DNA of 64,000 nt from Xenorhabdus griffiniae (GCF_037265215.1 NZ_CP147737.1:4434001-4498000), one strand, 5' to 3'; positions 38,044 to 50,183 are shown, numbered from the stretch's first letter. Translations and numbers: made by a program. The notes: generated by a model not told the origin, from the letters alone.

Positions 38044-38341
38044 CGTTAAAAATACCGTCTCTCATTTGAGACGCCATTCAAGCAATTTACATATAGGCCA
38101 GATAAATCATACTGTTGAACGTCTCCTATTTGAGACATCAAGTCGTGCGGTTTGTCGTTGAAATACAACATCAATACAAAAATATATTTAAAAACATAAT
38201 ATTAATGCTTTAACAAAAACAACCACATTCCATTTCTTGATTAAAAATAAAACGGAAATTATGGGAAAATAAAAAGGGAAGAATTTTTATTCGCAGAAAA
38301 AGTCGAGAGAAAAAAGAAATGACTGAGCGGTTGTTAGAAAG
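38044..38341. other. AT-rich region left of the tRNA operon, with two similar small hairpins
   Basis: CGTCTC-TCATTT-GAGACG (38056-38073) and CGTCTC-CTATTT-GAGAC (38120-38136) are near copies 64 bases apart. The rest is A/T-rich with no gene seen. It may be an old insertion edge beside the tRNA genes. Confidence 0.4.
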
Positions 38342-38371
38342 AAAAAACCCTCGCTATCGCGAGGGTTTTTT
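38342..38371 (-). terminator. Terminator of the tRNA operon
   Basis: CCCTCGC-TATC-GCGAGGG (38348-38365) flanked by A6 and T6, seven bases past the 3' end of the proline tRNA on the minus strand. It is a strong canonical intrinsic terminator. Confidence 0.92.
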
Positions 38372-38378
38372 CAGAATC

Positions 38379-38455
38379 TGGTCGGCGAGAGAGGATTCGA
38401 ACCTCCGACCCACTGGTCCCAAACCAGTTGCGCTACCAAGCTGCGCTACTCGCCG
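38379..38455 (-). tRNA. tRNA-Pro (UGG)
   Basis: On the minus strand it starts CGGCGAGTAGCGCAGCTTGG and ends with the encoded CCA. The anticodon stem ACTGG/CCAGT encloses the loop TTTGGGA, so the anticodon is TGG. The T arm GGTTCGAATCC is canonical. It corresponds to proM of the E. coli argX-hisR-leuT-proM operon and is the last gene here. Confidence 0.96.
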
Positions 38456-38478
38456 AAATATATTTTTTATCTTTCTTA

Positions 38479-38565
38479 TGGTGCGAAGGGGGGGACTTGA
38501 ACCCCCACGTCCGTAAGGACACTAACACCTGAAGCTAGCGCGTCTACCAATTCCGCCACCCTCGC
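38479..38565 (-). tRNA. tRNA-Leu (CAG)
   Basis: On the minus strand it starts GCGAGGGTGGCGGAATTGG and ends with CCA. It is 87 bases, with the long variable arm of leucine tRNAs. The anticodon loop TTCAGGT gives CAG. It matches leuT of the E. coli operon. Confidence 0.96.
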
Positions 38566-38580
38566 GTTTCATAAAAAAGA

Positions 38581-38657
38581 TGGGGTGGCTAACGAGACTC
38601 GAACTCGCGACAACTGGAATCACAATCCAGGGCTCTACCAACTGAGCTATAGCCACC
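38581..38657 (-). tRNA. tRNA-His (GUG)
   Basis: On the minus strand it starts GGTGGCTATAGCTCAGTTGG, with the extra G at -1 typical of histidine tRNA, and ends in CCA. The anticodon region CTGGATTGTGATTCCAG gives GTG. It matches hisR of the E. coli operon. Confidence 0.96.
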
Positions 38658-38731
38658 ATAACAGCTATCTTTTTACATACAACAATGCCCGACCACGATA
38701 ACTCATTACCACTGCTCTTGCACGCTTTAAA

Positions 38732-38808
<77 letters not shown>

Positions 38809-38829
38809 TTAACGCCGTTGCGGTGGAGG

Positions 38830-38858
38830 ATAGTACGGATTTAATGTCGTACTGTCCA
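38830..38858 (-). promoter_or_regulatory. Promoter of the tRNA operon
   Basis: On the minus strand -35 TGGACA (38853-38858) and -10 TACTAT (38830-38835) are spaced by exactly 17 bases. A GC-rich discriminator (CCTCCACCGC) follows, as in stringently controlled stable-RNA promoters. Both hexamers match consensus at four or five positions. Confidence 0.75.
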
Positions 38859-38979
38859 GTGCTTTTTTAAAAGAAATGATGCGTTTGATTATGCTTTATT
38901 CATTTAGATGATAAAGCCAGCACTTTTCCACCGCAGTATCAGCAAAAACAGTTTTTCGTTCAAAAACCAACCAATAAAA

Positions 38980-40353
38980 CTATATCGATTTTTTAGGCAA
39001 ATACCATTTCATTAACCAATAAATTAGTGACACGATCAGCAAAAATACGCCCCCGACTATCAGAGAAAAACGGGTATCCGTATTAATTGCCATCCCCACT
39101 AATACACAGCACAGGAAAATCAGTGTCAGATAATTGACATAAGGGAACAGAATTGATTTAAACCGATGCTGTTTTATAGCTTCCTCATGATGCTGACGGA
39201 AACGCAATTGACTGACCAGAATCACAAACCATGGCACCATGCCAGGCAACACGCTGGCGCTATAAACATAAACAAATACTGACTGCGGATTTGGTATCAG
39301 GTAATTCAGACTGGAACCTGCAATCAAGCAAGCAATGGTAATTGCAATACATCTTACTGGCACACCATTTTTCGACAATTTCAGCAGTGAAGCAGGCAAT
39401 TGACGGTTCTGTGCCAAGGCATATAACATTCTGCCACCGCTGTACATTCCGCTGTTACAGCCCGACAACGCAGCAGTCAACACAACAAAGTTAATTACCG
39501 CCGCCGCAGAAGTGATACCGACTTTAGAAAAAGTCATCACAAATGGGCTACCATGCGCACCTACTTCTGTCCACGGGAACAATGTAACAACGATAAAAAT
39601 GGCACCAACATAAAAAATCAGGATACGCCACAAGATATTGTTGATCGCTTTTCTAAGCGTAACTTGTGGTTTTTTTGCTTCACCGGCAGTAATGCCAACC
39701 AGCTCTACCCCTTGATAGGAAGCAACCACAATACAAAGGGCAAATAAAAAGCCTTGCCACCCACCGGAGAAGAAACCACCATGTGTGGTCAGGTTATCCA
39801 AACCAATGGGTTGCCAGTCATTACCCAACCCGAAGAAAATCAAACCAATGCCAATCAGGAGCATCACAATAATCGTTGTGACTTTGATCATGGCAAACCA
39901 AAACTCCAGCTCGCCATACAACCTGACTGCCGCCAAGTTTGCCAAAGCAACCAATCCAACCGCTACCAGTGCCGAAACCCATTGAGGCAACTCAGGAAAC
40001 CAAAATTCAGCATAGACGCCAACCGCAGTAATCTCTGAAATCCCGACAGAAACCCACATGAACCAGTAACCCCATGCGGTCAGGCATCCCCAATAAGGAC
40101 TTAAATACTTATGCCCAAAAGCAGCAAATGAACCCGTTACAGGTTCAAGAAACAACATTTCTCCCATGGAACGCATAATGAAAAAGACAAAAAGCCCAGC
40201 AATAATGTAAGCCAGCAAAACAGAAGGGCCGGCCCATTTCAAGGTACTGGCTGATCCCATGAACAGCCCTACACCGATTGTGCCACCTAGCGCAATCAGC
40301 TCAATATGACGTGCCTCAAGTCCCCTTTGCAGGCTCTGTTTTGAATCACTCAT
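38980..40353 (-). CDS. thrP: Threonine/serine:H+ symporter ThrP (YifK)
   Basis: An APC-family amino-acid permease of 457 residues with 12 hydrophobic segments. It opens with [20 protein letters not shown], the amino-acid-transporter signature. E. coli YifK, renamed ThrP, imports threonine and serine and lies, as here, between the ECA operon and the argX tRNA operon. The position is the main reason for naming ThrP rather than another APC permease. Confidence 0.88.
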   Translation of the reverse strand: MSDSKQSLQRGLEARHIELIALGGTIGVGLFMGSASTLKWAGPSVLLAYIIAGLFVFFIMRSMGEMLFLEPVTGSFAAFGHKYLSPYWGCLTAWGYWFMWVSVGISEITAVGVYAEFWFPELPQWVSALVAVGLVALANLAAVRLYGELEFWFAMIKVTTIIVMLLIGIGLIFFGLGNDWQPIGLDNLTTHGGFFSGGWQGFLFALCIVVASYQGVELVGITAGEAKKPQVTLRKAINNILWRILIFYVGAIFIVVTLFPWTEVGAHGSPFVMTFSKVGITSAAAVINFVVLTAALSGCNSGMYSGGRMLYALAQNRQLPASLLKLSKNGVPVRCIAITIACLIAGSSLNYLIPNPQSVFVYVYSASVLPGMVPWFVILVSQLRFRQHHEEAIKQHRFKSILFPYVNYLTLIFLCCVLVGMAINTDTRFSLIVGGVFLLIVSLIYWLMKWYLPKKSI

Positions 40354-40570
40354 AAAACTCCCTATCCACTTTTATGATGTCTATACTTACAAACAGAAAA
40401 AATACAGGAATTGATAATCAATCGTTGTAAAAAAGGCTGGGATCAAAACACGTTTTGCCTGTTAGTGAAATAAAAAAATGCTAAAACTAGGGATTGCAGA
40501 CATGGGATTTGAAAACAAACAGTGAAACAACAAGCCATTGGTCAACCAAAAGACAGTAATACAATAAAGC

Positions 40571-40607
40571 AAAAACCTGCTGCATATGTTCGATACAGCA
40601 GGCAAAA
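40571..40607 (-). terminator. Terminator of the ECA operon
   Basis: On the minus strand GCCTGCTG and CAGCAGG form a 7-bp stem (40576-40582 and 40596-40602) with a 13-base loop, followed by TTTTTGCTTT. It lies about 25 bases past the wecG stop. Confidence 0.8.
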
Positions 40608-40631
40608 ACAGAGAAATTTTGGGATTTGGGA

Positions 40632-41369
40632 TTAGAGCTTGCCACCGTAATAATAACCAAGGAATTTCAATAGCTTTATCTGTCTACGAATTCTGCTTGG
40701 CTGAGAAAGCAAGCGATACAACCATTCCAAACCCAGATTCTGCCAGACTTTCGGTGCACGTTTAACGTGACCAGTAAAGGCATCATAGGTTCCTCCAACC
40801 CCCATATACAGTGCATCTGGATGTACCTTACGGCAATCACGCATAAAAATTTCCTGTTTGGGCGATCCCATCGCGACAGTAATGATCGCAGCACCACTGG
40901 CACAAATCCGCTCAAATACTTCATCACGCGTATCAGGTGTAAAATACCCATCCTGGCTGCCTACAATATTGACATTCCATTGGGTGCGCAGTTTGTTTTC
41001 AGTCTGTGCCAAAATATCGGGTTTTCCGCCAACCAGAAAGACTGGTGTGCCTTCACGCCCTGCCCGCTCCATCAGGGCTTCCCACAAATCAGCACCCGCA
41101 ATACGCGATACATCCGCATCAGGGTATTTGCGGCGAATGGCGCGTACGATGCTAATACCATCTGCGTATAAATATTCGGCTTCATCCAGTAATGCATTCA
41201 GCGCATTGTCTTTCTCCGCCGTGAGCACTTTTTCTGCGTTAATCGCAATCAATGTACCTGTTTTCACCTGCTCAGCCAGAAAAAGGTGGTCGAGGAAATG
41301 CGACATACCGCGGAATCCCCAGATACTGAGACCACGAATGCAGTATTTGGGAATATTATTCAATGCCAT
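40632..41369 (-). CDS. wecG: UDP-ManNAcA transferase WecG (RffM)
   Basis: Adds ManNAcA to lipid I to give lipid II of enterobacterial common antigen, at the cytoplasmic face. It is a GT26 enzyme of 245 residues (E. coli 246). The family motif [15 protein letters not shown] and the region [19 protein letters not shown] are clear. Its start overlaps the wzyE end by 14 bases. It is the last gene of the ECA operon. Confidence 0.95.
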   Translation of the reverse strand: MALNNIPKYCIRGLSIWGFRGMSHFLDHLFLAEQVKTGTLIAINAEKVLTAEKDNALNALLDEAEYLYADGISIVRAIRRKYPDADVSRIAGADLWEALMERAGREGTPVFLVGGKPDILAQTENKLRTQWNVNIVGSQDGYFTPDTRDEVFERICASGAAIITVAMGSPKQEIFMRDCRKVHPDALYMGVGGTYDAFTGHVKRAPKVWQNLGLEWLYRLLSQPSRIRRQIKLLKFLGYYYGGKL

Positions 41370-42783
41370 TTTTTTTCCTTACATCCAAAATAACAGATGT
41401 TTTTCGCGAAGCTGCCAGATTATTGACCGTAAATTTTCGAATCAGCCCAGCGCTTTCAAACAGCCAATACAGCAATTTCGCTATAACCAGACATAGGCCA
41501 AAGACAAGACAAAAGAACACTACCCGAGAAACAAAAGAATCGACTCCTTCACGGGCCAACACAATCATGTTAAAGATGGCGCCAAAGCAGAAAGCTTGCA
41601 AAATTGCTGCCTTATAGCGATTGCTCTCCTGTTTTCCTGCTTCATAAATCCAGTCAAACCATTTAATAATAAAACCAACTGCGATTGCCCCCAGGGGAAT
41701 AAAGAATACGCCTCCCATCACCACAAGAGAGCCAATCAGTGTTGGGGAGATCGCAAGACCAGAGTGGTTATCTAATACATCCCACGTGAAATAGTTAGCG
41801 GTGTTCCAGACCAGATTGGGTCTGTCCGGCCATACCCAACCAGGAATGAAGACATAAAAATCACGGATAATCGGTGCCAACCCTTGAAAATCGATTTTGC
41901 TGTAATTATCCAGTAACAGGGCCAAATTTTCCCACGGTGAGAAGGTATCTCGCGTGAGATACAGGAAAGTATAAAATGCCTCCGCCCCGCTTACATCCAA
42001 GCTGTAGCGTTTCAACGCCAGCCAGAACATACCGACAACTCCCATCGCACCCGCAGTAAACAGCATCCACAGTGTGATCCAGCCACGAACAATCCCGATA
42101 AACAGGAACAATGCAAATGCGATAATGATGTTAGCTCGCGTTCCGCCAACGATCACATATGTCAGAACGCCAAATCCCACCGTTCCTACCAAAAAGCACA
42201 ACCATCGTACTTTGGTCGGTTTCAGAAAAAAGACCACTAGCATGGCAGGAATAAAGAAATAAAAGAATCGCTTGAGCGCCACACCGGAAACCTGGCTGGA
42301 AAATATCTGGCTATAGGACTGTAATTTAAACAGCAAAAAGCCGTTTTGCATAAAGAACGAACCTACCGTAACGATAGCAATACCGGCAAGCAGTAACCAC
42401 GTTAGATTCGTTTCTACCCGATTCATTGTAAACAAGGGCTTACGCGGCGCCGTCACTGTTAAGGTTTCAGACTTTATATTATCGTTTGACCGTATTTTAT
42501 AAGTGAGGCGTGTCTTATAAGCCACATAATAAATGGCGTAAAAACAGCCAGACGCCAGCATCGCATGTAATAATGAATCTACTGGTACCACTTCCACATT
42601 AAACTGAAATACCAACAAGCTAGTCAGTGGAAAGCCAAAATAGAATGTCAGCAGATACAACAATGAGAAAAAAACATTAAAGTTAAAACGGACACGCTGA
42701 AACTCCTGATATGTCAAAGTCAGGATAAAGGCCACCGAAATCACGTAAACAACAAAAAGCCCACCGAATTGTATCAAAGTCAT
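41356..42783 (-). CDS. wzyE: ECA polysaccharide polymerase WzyE
   Basis: A multi-spanning inner-membrane protein of 475 residues (E. coli 450) that polymerises the ECA trisaccharide on the periplasmic side. There are about 11 hydrophobic segments and a large periplasmic loop near residues 270-340. The ATG at 42783 was chosen for SD GGAG nine bases upstream and its fit to the wecF stop; the longer in-frame start at 42822 adds 13 unlikely residues. Wzy proteins diverge fast, so the call leans on position. Confidence 0.92.
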   Translation of the reverse strand: MTLIQFGGLFVVYVISVAFILTLTYQEFQRVRFNFNVFFSLLYLLTFYFGFPLTSLLVFQFNVEVVPVDSLLHAMLASGCFYAIYYVAYKTRLTYKIRSNDNIKSETLTVTAPRKPLFTMNRVETNLTWLLLAGIAIVTVGSFFMQNGFLLFKLQSYSQIFSSQVSGVALKRFFYFFIPAMLVVFFLKPTKVRWLCFLVGTVGFGVLTYVIVGGTRANIIIAFALFLFIGIVRGWITLWMLFTAGAMGVVGMFWLALKRYSLDVSGAEAFYTFLYLTRDTFSPWENLALLLDNYSKIDFQGLAPIIRDFYVFIPGWVWPDRPNLVWNTANYFTWDVLDNHSGLAISPTLIGSLVVMGGVFFIPLGAIAVGFIIKWFDWIYEAGKQESNRYKAAILQAFCFGAIFNMIVLAREGVDSFVSRVVFFCLVFGLCLVIAKLLYWLFESAGLIRKFTVNNLAASRKTSVILDVRKKNGIE

Positions 42784-42785
42784 TA

Positions 42786-43883
42786 CTACTCTCCAGATGC
42801 TTCCGACAGGGCGTTTTTCCACCCCTCAACGAAATGGGGATCAAAAAAAGCAATCGCCTTTTTATCGAGGGACAGCATCTGGCGCTGTGCTTCCTGCACC
42901 CAGTGTTTATTAAGTTCATCACCGTCAAACAGAACAGGGATCTGCTGCTCCGTTAAATCATGCCAGAATGGATTTTGACGGCTGAGAACAAACGGAATAC
43001 CAAATTGAATCAGCAAACAGAGTGTTCCAATACCTTGCTGACGATTGAAAATGAAATACCCCAAATCGCATTGGCGCAACAATGACAAATATTCATCAAA
43101 GGCCATTTGATCTTTTAAGATACGAACATTTTGCGCTGGAAATAACGACAATGCTGTTTGCTCCACACTCTGGATATAGGCTTGGTTATTATCAGGATAG
43201 CCCATTGGGATTAGCACCCTCGCCTCATTACCAAATTGGTGGTGGATCTTCTGCAAGGCTTCAATATGACGGTTGGATTGATCCCCTGAATTACCCAATA
43301 AGATGGTAATTCCTTGCGGTGAGCACGTTTTCTCTGTCACTGTCAACGCAGGATCCATCCGAGTTGGGAAATAGAGCAATGATGATGGCACATCAGGTTT
43401 GGTCCGACTTGAACGCAAATCATCCTGAAAAAAGTGCCGCAGATCACCGCGCGTGGCAAAAATATGCCCCACCCGCTTTTGTGCCAAACGACGAAGCAGA
43501 TAGAACAAACGGAATTTCAGTTGGCGGGATTCTTCATAGAGATCAGCACCCCAAACATGCCAGAAAAATTGGTGTCGCTGAATTTTGCCGATTAATAAAG
43601 CCAACCACAAAGCAGCATTAAACTGCCCGTGGAAAAAGAAACGGACGGTTCTGTTTGCTTGCGCTTTCTCTACCACCGCCTGCGACAAGGCAGATTTGCT
43701 GTTATAAAGAGAAATAGCCAAGTTAGGGTAATTCGATAGCCATGTGTGGTCTTTAGACACCACCATAAAACACGGTTTGGCGGAAAAATGTATTTCCTGT
43801 GCCAAGACGTCATTAAAGAAACGCAGTAACGTTTGATTGTGATGTGGGATATCCGATCCCAAAACGTGAATTAGGGTTGTCAT
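42786..43883 (-). CDS. wecF: TDP-Fuc4NAc transferase WecF (RffT)
   Basis: Adds Fuc4NAc to lipid II, completing ECA lipid III. It is a GT56 enzyme of 365 residues (E. coli 359). Family segments [24 protein letters not shown] and [17 protein letters not shown] are present. The start overlaps the wzxE stop by four bases (ATGA). Confidence 0.94.
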   Translation of the reverse strand: MTTLIHVLGSDIPHHNQTLLRFFNDVLAQEIHFSAKPCFMVVSKDHTWLSNYPNLAISLYNSKSALSQAVVEKAQANRTVRFFFHGQFNAALWLALLIGKIQRHQFFWHVWGADLYEESRQLKFRLFYLLRRLAQKRVGHIFATRGDLRHFFQDDLRSSRTKPDVPSSLLYFPTRMDPALTVTEKTCSPQGITILLGNSGDQSNRHIEALQKIHHQFGNEARVLIPMGYPDNNQAYIQSVEQTALSLFPAQNVRILKDQMAFDEYLSLLRQCDLGYFIFNRQQGIGTLCLLIQFGIPFVLSRQNPFWHDLTEQQIPVLFDGDELNKHWVQEAQRQMLSLDKKAIAFFDPHFVEGWKNALSEASGE

Positions 43884-45130
43884 GCTCGCCTGCGATAAAT
43901 AATAAATACGCTACAACAAAGAATGAAATAAACAATGTAAGTTACCATATATGACTGAGCAGCCCCCAATGCCCCATTTGCCGGTATCAGCCAATGAGAA
44001 AAGCCCGTCAGTAAAAGAAATTGGCTCACTTCAGTCAATATATAAAAACGCAGTGCAGCTTTCGCTATCACCAGATACCCAAAAACATAAGCGCCAACTT
44101 TCAATACGTCGCCCACTAATTGCCACGCAAACAGATCCCGCATGGCGATGAATTTGTCTGAAAATAACAGCCAAATCACAAAATCACGCAACAACCAGAC
44201 AGAGAAACTGGCAGCAGCCACAGCAGGCAAGACAAATTTCAGCGCCTTCACAATTTCACTGGTAATTGCTTGCTTACTTTCCAGACGAGAAAGAGTCGGC
44301 AATAGATAGACAGTGAAGGAGGCGGTAATAAATTGTAAATAAGCATCTGAAATACTGCTCACTCCCTGCCAAATCCCTACTTCTTCCCAGCTATAACGCG
44401 CTGCCAGCAAGTTTCGCATCATGACATATGCAACGGGCAATGTAATGGAAGTTAGCAACGCCATAAGGGTAAATTTCCCCAGATGGCTGGCAATCGCACG
44501 ATCCCATATAGGTTTCAGGGCAGAAAATGTAATCACCTTGCGATGCAGTATCATCAGGCCGGCAGGTAAAACCACCAATGCAGGCACCAATGCCAAGCCC
44601 GCCAATGCCCCTTCGTAGCCTCCCAGCCAATAACAGAGGCTATAAGCCAATACGCCTGTTAGACTGCCCAAAATAATGGCTAACGCATTTCCTTTAGCAT
44701 CTCTGAACCCTTTCAGGATTGCCAGAAAATAGTTGGCGTAAGCGATACCCATTTGAATAAATGCGAGCGCCTGCACAACAGTTTTGTAATGGGTGTGACC
44801 AAATAGGCCAATACTGATAATTTCACTGAACAAGAGGAAGCTCACTGCCAGTAAGGTCGAAAAACCTAAAATTATCAAGGACGATGTACCCAATACGGCC
44901 CTGAGCCTTTCCGGTTGTTGTTGATGTTCCGCCACGTATTTGGTGACACCATTAAAAATCCCTGCCCCAGAGAGCACACCTAATACAGTAATGAGTTGGC
45001 GAAGATTACCTGCCTGTCCAACACCTGTTGGGCCAAAAGATACCGCCAGAAGTTTAATGACTAGCAACCCCACACCGATCTTGATCAGTGTGGAGCCCGC
45101 TGTCCAAACAGAAGCTTTAGCAAGTGACAT
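43880..45130 (-). CDS. wzxE: ECA lipid III flippase WzxE
   Basis: Moves the undecaprenyl-linked trisaccharide across the inner membrane. It is 416 residues, the same as E. coli, with about 12 hydrophobic segments of the MOP/Wzx type. The N-terminal [20 protein letters not shown] is typical. It starts one base after wecE and overlaps wecF. Confidence 0.95.
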   Translation of the reverse strand: MSLAKASVWTAGSTLIKIGVGLLVIKLLAVSFGPTGVGQAGNLRQLITVLGVLSGAGIFNGVTKYVAEHQQQPERLRAVLGTSSLIILGFSTLLAVSFLLFSEIISIGLFGHTHYKTVVQALAFIQMGIAYANYFLAILKGFRDAKGNALAIILGSLTGVLAYSLCYWLGGYEGALAGLALVPALVVLPAGLMILHRKVITFSALKPIWDRAIASHLGKFTLMALLTSITLPVAYVMMRNLLAARYSWEEVGIWQGVSSISDAYLQFITASFTVYLLPTLSRLESKQAITSEIVKALKFVLPAVAAASFSVWLLRDFVIWLLFSDKFIAMRDLFAWQLVGDVLKVGAYVFGYLVIAKAALRFYILTEVSQFLLLTGFSHWLIPANGALGAAQSYMVTYIVYFILCCSVFIIYRRRA

Positions 45131-45131
45131 A

Positions 45132-46262
45132 TCAGGCGAAAAATTCCTTGATACGATCGATAACGATTTGCTGTTCTGTATCAGTGATGTTGTAGAACAT
45201 CGGTAAGCGAACTAAGCGATCACTTTCGCGGGTGGTAAAGCGATCTTCGCCGTGGAAACGGCCACACTTCTCCCCCGCTGGGCTGGTATGCAATGCCACG
45301 TAGTGGAATACGCTCAGGATACCATTCTCTTTCATGTAACGATTGAATGCGCTACGCTCTTCTACATCTTTGAGCTTGATATAGAACATATGGGCGTTGT
45401 GTTCCAAGCCTTCAGGGACAATTGGCAAAGCTAAATGCCCCGCGTCTGCTAATGGTTTCAGGGCTTGATAGTAGTTCTTCCACAAAGTCAGGCGGCGCTG
45501 ATTAATCTTTTCAGCAAGTTCCAGTTGTGCCCACAGGTAAGCCGCTTGCAAATCAGACAACAGATAGCTGGAACCAATATCACGCCATGTGTATTTGTCG
45601 ACCTGTCCACGGAAGAATTGACTGCGGTTAGTGCCTTTCTCCCGAATGATTTCGGCACGGGCAATCATGGAACTATCATTAATTAATGTTGCCCCACCTT
45701 CACCACCGGCTGAATAATTTTTGGTTTCATGAAAGCTGAAACAGCCAATATGCCCAATTGTGCCTAATGCACGGCCTTTATAAGTAGACATGACGCCCTG
45801 GGCGGCATCTTCTACTACATACAGGTTATATTTTTTTGCCAGTGCCATGATGGTATCCATTTCACAGGCTACACCCGCATAATGCACGGGTACGATAACA
45901 CGGGTCTTTGCTGTAATGGCTGCTTCAATTTTGTTCTCATCAATGTTCATGGTATCAGGACGAATATCCACGAACACAATGGTTGCACCACGCAGAACAA
46001 AAGCATTGGAGGTCGAAACAAAGGTGTAGCTCGGCATGATGACTTCATCACCCGGTTGGATATCCAACAACATTGCTGCCATTTCCAGTGAAGCTGTACA
46101 AGAGGGTGTCAGCAATACTTTCGGGCAATTAAAACGCTGTTCCATCCACGCTTCACAACGTTTGGTAAATTCGCCATCACCACACAACTTACCGCTAGCC
46201 ATCGCCTGTTGCATGTATTCAAGTTCAGTGCCGACTACCGGTGGTTTATTAAATGGAATCAT
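45132..46262 (-). CDS. wecE: TDP-4-oxo-6-deoxyglucose transaminase WecE (RffA)
   Basis: A PLP aminotransferase making TDP-Fuc4N. The ATG at 46262 gives 376 residues, identical to E. coli, with the N-terminus [17 protein letters not shown] and SD AGAGGA; an upstream in-frame start at 46310 was not used. The PLP lysine is in FSFHETKNYSAGGEGG, and the Asp that binds the pyridine nitrogen is in VVEDAAQGV. It overlaps the wecD end by 14 bases. Confidence 0.95.
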   Translation of the reverse strand: MIPFNKPPVVGTELEYMQQAMASGKLCGDGEFTKRCEAWMEQRFNCPKVLLTPSCTASLEMAAMLLDIQPGDEVIMPSYTFVSTSNAFVLRGATIVFVDIRPDTMNIDENKIEAAITAKTRVIVPVHYAGVACEMDTIMALAKKYNLYVVEDAAQGVMSTYKGRALGTIGHIGCFSFHETKNYSAGGEGGATLINDSSMIARAEIIREKGTNRSQFFRGQVDKYTWRDIGSSYLLSDLQAAYLWAQLELAEKINQRRLTLWKNYYQALKPLADAGHLALPIVPEGLEHNAHMFYIKLKDVEERSAFNRYMKENGILSVFHYVALHTSPAGEKCGRFHGEDRFTTRESDRLVRLPMFYNITDTEQQIVIDRIKEFFA

Positions 46263-46977
46263 TTCGTCCTCTGTATAACCAATATGCGGTGCTTTCAATG
46301 ATGGCACCACGACGTGTATAAAGACGCAACGCAGCGATATTACTTATTTGCGTAGCCACTCTCAGCCATTGTATCTGATGGTTATGACACCACTGTTGCG
46401 CCGCCGACATTAATTTTTTGCCAATCCCTTGATGATGATTGCCCGGTACAGCAGCCAGTAAGCCAATGCGTGCTTCGCTGTTACCTATGTCCCTTAAGGT
46501 GACAAAGCCCGCTATTTGACCTCGTTCATCATGGATAAGCAGGCATTCATGATCAAATGTACCTAAAACGGCTTTTTCAACCCAAGCAGCATAGAACCTG
46601 CCACTGTCATCCTGTTGATACCAGGGTGCCCGGAAGCGACTGGCGGTAAATACACGCGCTGCAACAGCCTTCAATACGGGGATATTTTCTTGTTTTGCCG
46701 AAATAGCTGTTCTTCCCGTATGAATGCCAGGAATATCTCCCGCCTCAACCGATAACCGTAAATCAACCTCACCTTCAACCAGTGAAAATCCGAAGGCAGA
46801 AAGCCCATCGATAATGTCCGTTTGCTGGGCCGCTACTTTGGCTTGTACCAATGTATATTGGTCCAAATCAGCAACCGTCAACACTGCCGCTTCCGACGAA
46901 AAATTCAGGCGAGCCGTAGATAAATCAAAAAACTGGCTTTCCCAGACCAAAGGTTCAAGGTTGGCGTGAATAGACAT
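46249..46977 (-). CDS. wecD: TDP-Fuc4N acetyltransferase WecD (RffC)
   Basis: A GNAT acetyltransferase using acetyl-CoA to make TDP-Fuc4NAc. It has 242 residues (E. coli 224). The C-terminal GNAT core reads [20 protein letters not shown] with the acetyl-CoA loop, then [17 protein letters not shown]. It overlaps rffH on one side and wecE on the other. Confidence 0.93.
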   Translation of the reverse strand: MSIHANLEPLVWESQFFDLSTARLNFSSEAAVLTVADLDQYTLVQAKVAAQQTDIIDGLSAFGFSLVEGEVDLRLSVEAGDIPGIHTGRTAISAKQENIPVLKAVAARVFTASRFRAPWYQQDDSGRFYAAWVEKAVLGTFDHECLLIHDERGQIAGFVTLRDIGNSEARIGLLAAVPGNHHQGIGKKLMSAAQQWCHNHQIQWLRVATQISNIAALRLYTRRGAIIESTAYWLYRGRNDSI

Positions 46978-47836
46978 TGAGCAAATCCATCAGATAGTTG
47001 CCGTAACCTGTTTTCGCCAAATCCGTGGCCGCTATTTTCAATTGCTCCTCACTGAGCCAACCATTACGCCATGCGATCTCTTCCAGACAAGCAATCTTAA
47101 AGCCTTGCCGTTTTTCGACGGTCTGAACAAAAGTGCTGGCTTCAATCAGGCTGTCATGCGTCCCTGTATCCAACCAGGCAAAACCACGCCCCAATAATTC
47201 AACATTCAATTCACCGCATTCCAGATACATCTGGTTGATACTGGTGATTTCCAGTTCCCCACGCGGAGACGGTTTTACTTGTCTGGCGAAATCCACGACT
47301 TTGTTGTCGTAAAAATAGAGACCAGTCACCGCCCAATTGGATTTAGGCCGTACAGGTTTTTCTTCTATGGAAAGCACCCGATACTGCTCGTCAAATTCCA
47401 CGACACCAAATCGTTCAGGATCCATCACTTGGTAACCGAATACTGTCGCTCCTGTTTTTCGGCCGGCGACATGTTGCAGTTTCGGGCTAAATGCTTGACC
47501 AAAAAAGATATTGTCACCCAATACCAGACAGCAAGCATCATTGCCGATAAATTCTTCGCCAATCAGAAATGCCTGCGCCAGGCCATCAGGTGAAGGCTGT
47601 TCGGCATAACTAAGGTGGATACCAAATTGTTCACCACTGCCTAATAATCGTTTAAAAGCGGGTAAATCTTCCGGTGTCGAGATGATCAGGATATCGCGTA
47701 TGCCCGACAGCATTAACACTGACAGCGGATAATAAATCATCGGCTTGTCATAAATCGGTAATAGCTGCTTTGATACGCCACGTGTTATTGGATACAAACG
47801 GGTGCCAGAACCCCCAGCCAGTATAATTCCTTTCAT
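46955..47836 (-). CDS. rffH: Glucose-1-phosphate thymidylyltransferase RffH
   Basis: Makes dTDP-glucose for the Fuc4NAc branch. It has 293 residues, as in E. coli. The nucleotidyl-transfer motif [20 protein letters not shown] is at the N-terminus, with [15 protein letters not shown] after it. SD GGGGGAAC precedes the ATG. Its place inside the ECA operon distinguishes it from rmlA of O-antigen clusters. Confidence 0.95.
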   Translation of the reverse strand: MKGIILAGGSGTRLYPITRGVSKQLLPIYDKPMIYYPLSVLMLSGIRDILIISTPEDLPAFKRLLGSGEQFGIHLSYAEQPSPDGLAQAFLIGEEFIGNDACCLVLGDNIFFGQAFSPKLQHVAGRKTGATVFGYQVMDPERFGVVEFDEQYRVLSIEEKPVRPKSNWAVTGLYFYDNKVVDFARQVKPSPRGELEITSINQMYLECGELNVELLGRGFAWLDTGTHDSLIEASTFVQTVEKRQGFKIACLEEIAWRNGWLSEEQLKIAATDLAKTGYGNYLMDLLNVYSRQP

Positions 47837-47853
47837 CTGTTCCCCCGATAGGC

Positions 47854-48924
47854 TTATTTATTTCCTAACCCAAGTCGTTCCCCTGTATAAGAGCCATCCT
47901 GAACTCTTTTCCACCAATTCTCATTTTCCAGATACCATTGCACAGTCTTGCGAATGCCGGATTCGAACGTTTCTTCAGGAGTCCACCCTAATTCACGCTC
48001 AATTTTCGCTGCATCAATTGCATAACGCATATCATGCCCTGGGCGATCCGTTACGTGAGTAATAAGATCGCGATAATGTTCTACCCCAGCAGGTTTTTCG
48101 GGGCGCAGCTCCTCCAGTAATTCACAAATTGTTTCCACAACTTCGATATTTCGGCGTTCATTATGTCCACCGATGTTGTAGGTTTTGCCAGGCTCCGCCT
48201 TGGTGACCACCAAGTGCAACGCCCGCGCATGATCCTCCACATAGAGCCAATCACGGATTTGCTCTCCCTTGCCATAAACCGGCAAAGGCTTGCCTGCCAG
48301 CCCATTCAAAATCACCAATGGGATCAGTTTCTCAGGGAAATGATAAGGACCATAGTTATTTGAACAATTGGTGATCACGGTCGGTAAGCCATAAGTACGG
48401 CGCCATGCCCTAACCAGATGATCGCTGGATGCTTTTGATGCAGAATAAGGGCTGCTTGGCGCGTAAGGTGTGGTTTCCGTAAAGAAACCATCTTCACCGT
48501 GCAAATCGCCATATACTTCGTCTGTTGAAATATGGTGGAAACGGAACTGGGTTTGTTTTTCCTGATCCAACTGTTGCCAAAATGCACGAGCCGCTTCCAA
48601 CAAAGTATAAGTGCCGATGATATTGGTTTCGATAAAAGCAGCCGGCCCATCAATGGAACGGTCGACATGGCTTTCTGCGGCCAAATGCATGACAGCATCC
48701 GGTTGATATTGCTGGAATACACGATCTAAAGCATCACGCTGGCGGATATCAACCTGCTCAAACGCATAGCGGGGATGGTTGGCAACGGGAGCCAGTGATT
48801 CAAGATTACCAGCATAAGTCAGGCTATCAACGACAACGACACTATCTTCAGTTTGATTAATAATGTGGCGCACAACCGCAGAACCGATAAAACCTGCACC
48901 ACCTGTAATAAGAATACGTTTCAA
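47854..48924 (-). CDS. rffG: dTDP-glucose 4,6-dehydratase RffG
   Basis: A short-chain dehydrogenase-like dehydratase giving dTDP-4-oxo-6-deoxyglucose. The Rossmann motif is [16 protein letters not shown], and the catalytic Tyr-x-x-x-Lys is in [10 protein letters not shown]. The start is taken as the TTG at 48924: the wecC stop overlaps it (TTGA), SD GGAG is seven bases upstream, and it yields 356 residues (E. coli 355) with [13 protein letters not shown] two codons earlier at 48930 is only one base after the SD and less likely. Confidence 0.95.
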   Translation of the reverse strand: MKRILITGGAGFIGSAVVRHIINQTEDSVVVVDSLTYAGNLESLAPVANHPRYAFEQVDIRQRDALDRVFQQYQPDAVMHLAAESHVDRSIDGPAAFIETNIIGTYTLLEAARAFWQQLDQEKQTQFRFHHISTDEVYGDLHGEDGFFTETTPYAPSSPYSASKASSDHLVRAWRRTYGLPTVITNCSNNYGPYHFPEKLIPLVILNGLAGKPLPVYGKGEQIRDWLYVEDHARALHLVVTKAEPGKTYNIGGHNERRNIEVVETICELLEELRPEKPAGVEHYRDLITHVTDRPGHDMRYAIDAAKIERELGWTPEETFESGIRKTVQWYLENENWWKRVQDGSYTGERLGLGNK

Positions 48925-50183
48925 CGCCAAACTCCTTTTGTATCAACAACCCATTTTTGTTTTATGGCAGAACCATGAATGGCTTTAAACTGGCTATGAT
49001 CCACCAGCATCAAGACAACATCCGCTTCTTCTGATGCCTGATTGACATCCATCAATTCCACCTTATCTTTCAGTAAATTAGGCAGCTCATGCACATTGGG
49101 TTCAACCGCGATAGTTTGCCCTGCATGCCACTGCGCAACCATTTTTGTAATATAAACGGCTGGGCTTTCCCGCAAATCATCAATGTTTGGCTTGAAGGCC
49201 AAGCCAAAACAAGCAATTTTAATTTCATTTGCCCGTTTGCCACTTTCAGCTAAACAGTCAGCAACTGCGGCTTTTACTTGATCCACAACCCACAGCGGCT
49301 TGCCATCATTCACCAAACGCGCAGTATGAATTAAACGGGATTGCTCAGGGTTCTGGGATACGATAAACCACGGATCGACGGCAATGCAATGCCCCCCTAC
49401 ACCAGGGCCAGGTTGCAAAATATTTACACGTGGATGGCGGTTTGCCAGACTAATCAGTTCCCACACATTGATTCCCTGTTCGGCACAGATTAAGGAAAGT
49501 TCGTTGGCAAAAGCGATATTAACATCACGGAAACTGTTTTCTGTCAGCTTGCACATTTCCGCTGTTCTGGCATTAGTGATAACACATTCACCCTCAAGGA
49601 AAATATTGTACAACTCACTCGCCCTGCGGGAAGATTTGGCTGTCATGCCTCCAACTACACGATCATTTTTGATCAACTCCACCATAACCTGCCCCGGCAA
49701 AACACGCTCAGGGCAATAGGCGATATCGATATCTGAGTTTTCACCCGCTTGTTGAGGGAATGAAAGATCTGGACGTACCACGGCTAACCATTCAGCCATC
49801 TGCTCTGTCGCACCAACGGGAGAAGTGGATTCCAAAATAACCAAATCGCCTTTTTTCAAGACGGGTGCTATTGATTCCGCCGCAGAACGCACATAAGCCA
49901 TATCGGGTTCATGCTCCCCTTTGAAAGGCGTCGGAACTGCGATCAAAAAAGCATCCGCTGTTTGTGGAACCGTCACGGCTTTCAAAAAGCCCTCTTCTAC
50001 CGCAACTTTTACTATCTTATCTAAATCAGGTTCAACGATATGAATCGAACCACGGTTAATCGTCTCTACCGCATGCTGATTAACATCCACGCCAATCACC
50101 CTCTTTTGACGGGAGGCGAATGCCGCTGCGGTGGGCAAACCGATATAACCCAGACCGATAACAGAAATTGTTTCAAAACTCAT
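48921..50183 (-). CDS. wecC: UDP-ManNAc dehydrogenase WecC
   Basis: Oxidises UDP-ManNAc to UDP-ManNAcA in two NAD-dependent steps. It has 420 residues, identical to E. coli. NAD-binding motif [18 protein letters not shown] is at the N-terminus, and the catalytic cysteine is in [16 protein letters not shown]. It overlaps wecB by four bases (ATGA) and rffG by four (TTGA). Confidence 0.96.
   Translation of the reverse strand: MSFETISVIGLGYIGLPTAAAFASRQKRVIGVDVNQHAVETINRGSIHIVEPDLDKIVKVAVEEGFLKAVTVPQTADAFLIAVPTPFKGEHEPDMAYVRSAAESIAPVLKKGDLVILESTSPVGATEQMAEWLAVVRPDLSFPQQAGENSDIDIAYCPERVLPGQVMVELIKNDRVVGGMTAKSSRRASELYNIFLEGECVITNARTAEMCKLTENSFRDVNIAFANELSLICAEQGINVWELISLANRHPRVNILQPGPGVGGHCIAVDPWFIVSQNPEQSRLIHTARLVNDGKPLWVVDQVKAAVADCLAESGKRANEIKIACFGLAFKPNIDDLRESPAVYITKMVAQWHAGQTIAVEPNVHELPNLLKDKVELMDVNQASEEADVVLMLVDHSQFKAIHGSAIKQKWVVDTKGVWR

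Noticed and set aside
37816..38049. A plus-strand frame of 77 codons downstream of hemY
   Set aside because: No good ribosome site, no recognisable protein character, and the opposite strand over the same bases reads as a more protein-like remnant with a matching terminator.
40858..41496. A 212-codon plus-strand frame across wecG and wzyE
   Set aside because: Antisense shadow of two ECA genes in a tightly overlapping operon.
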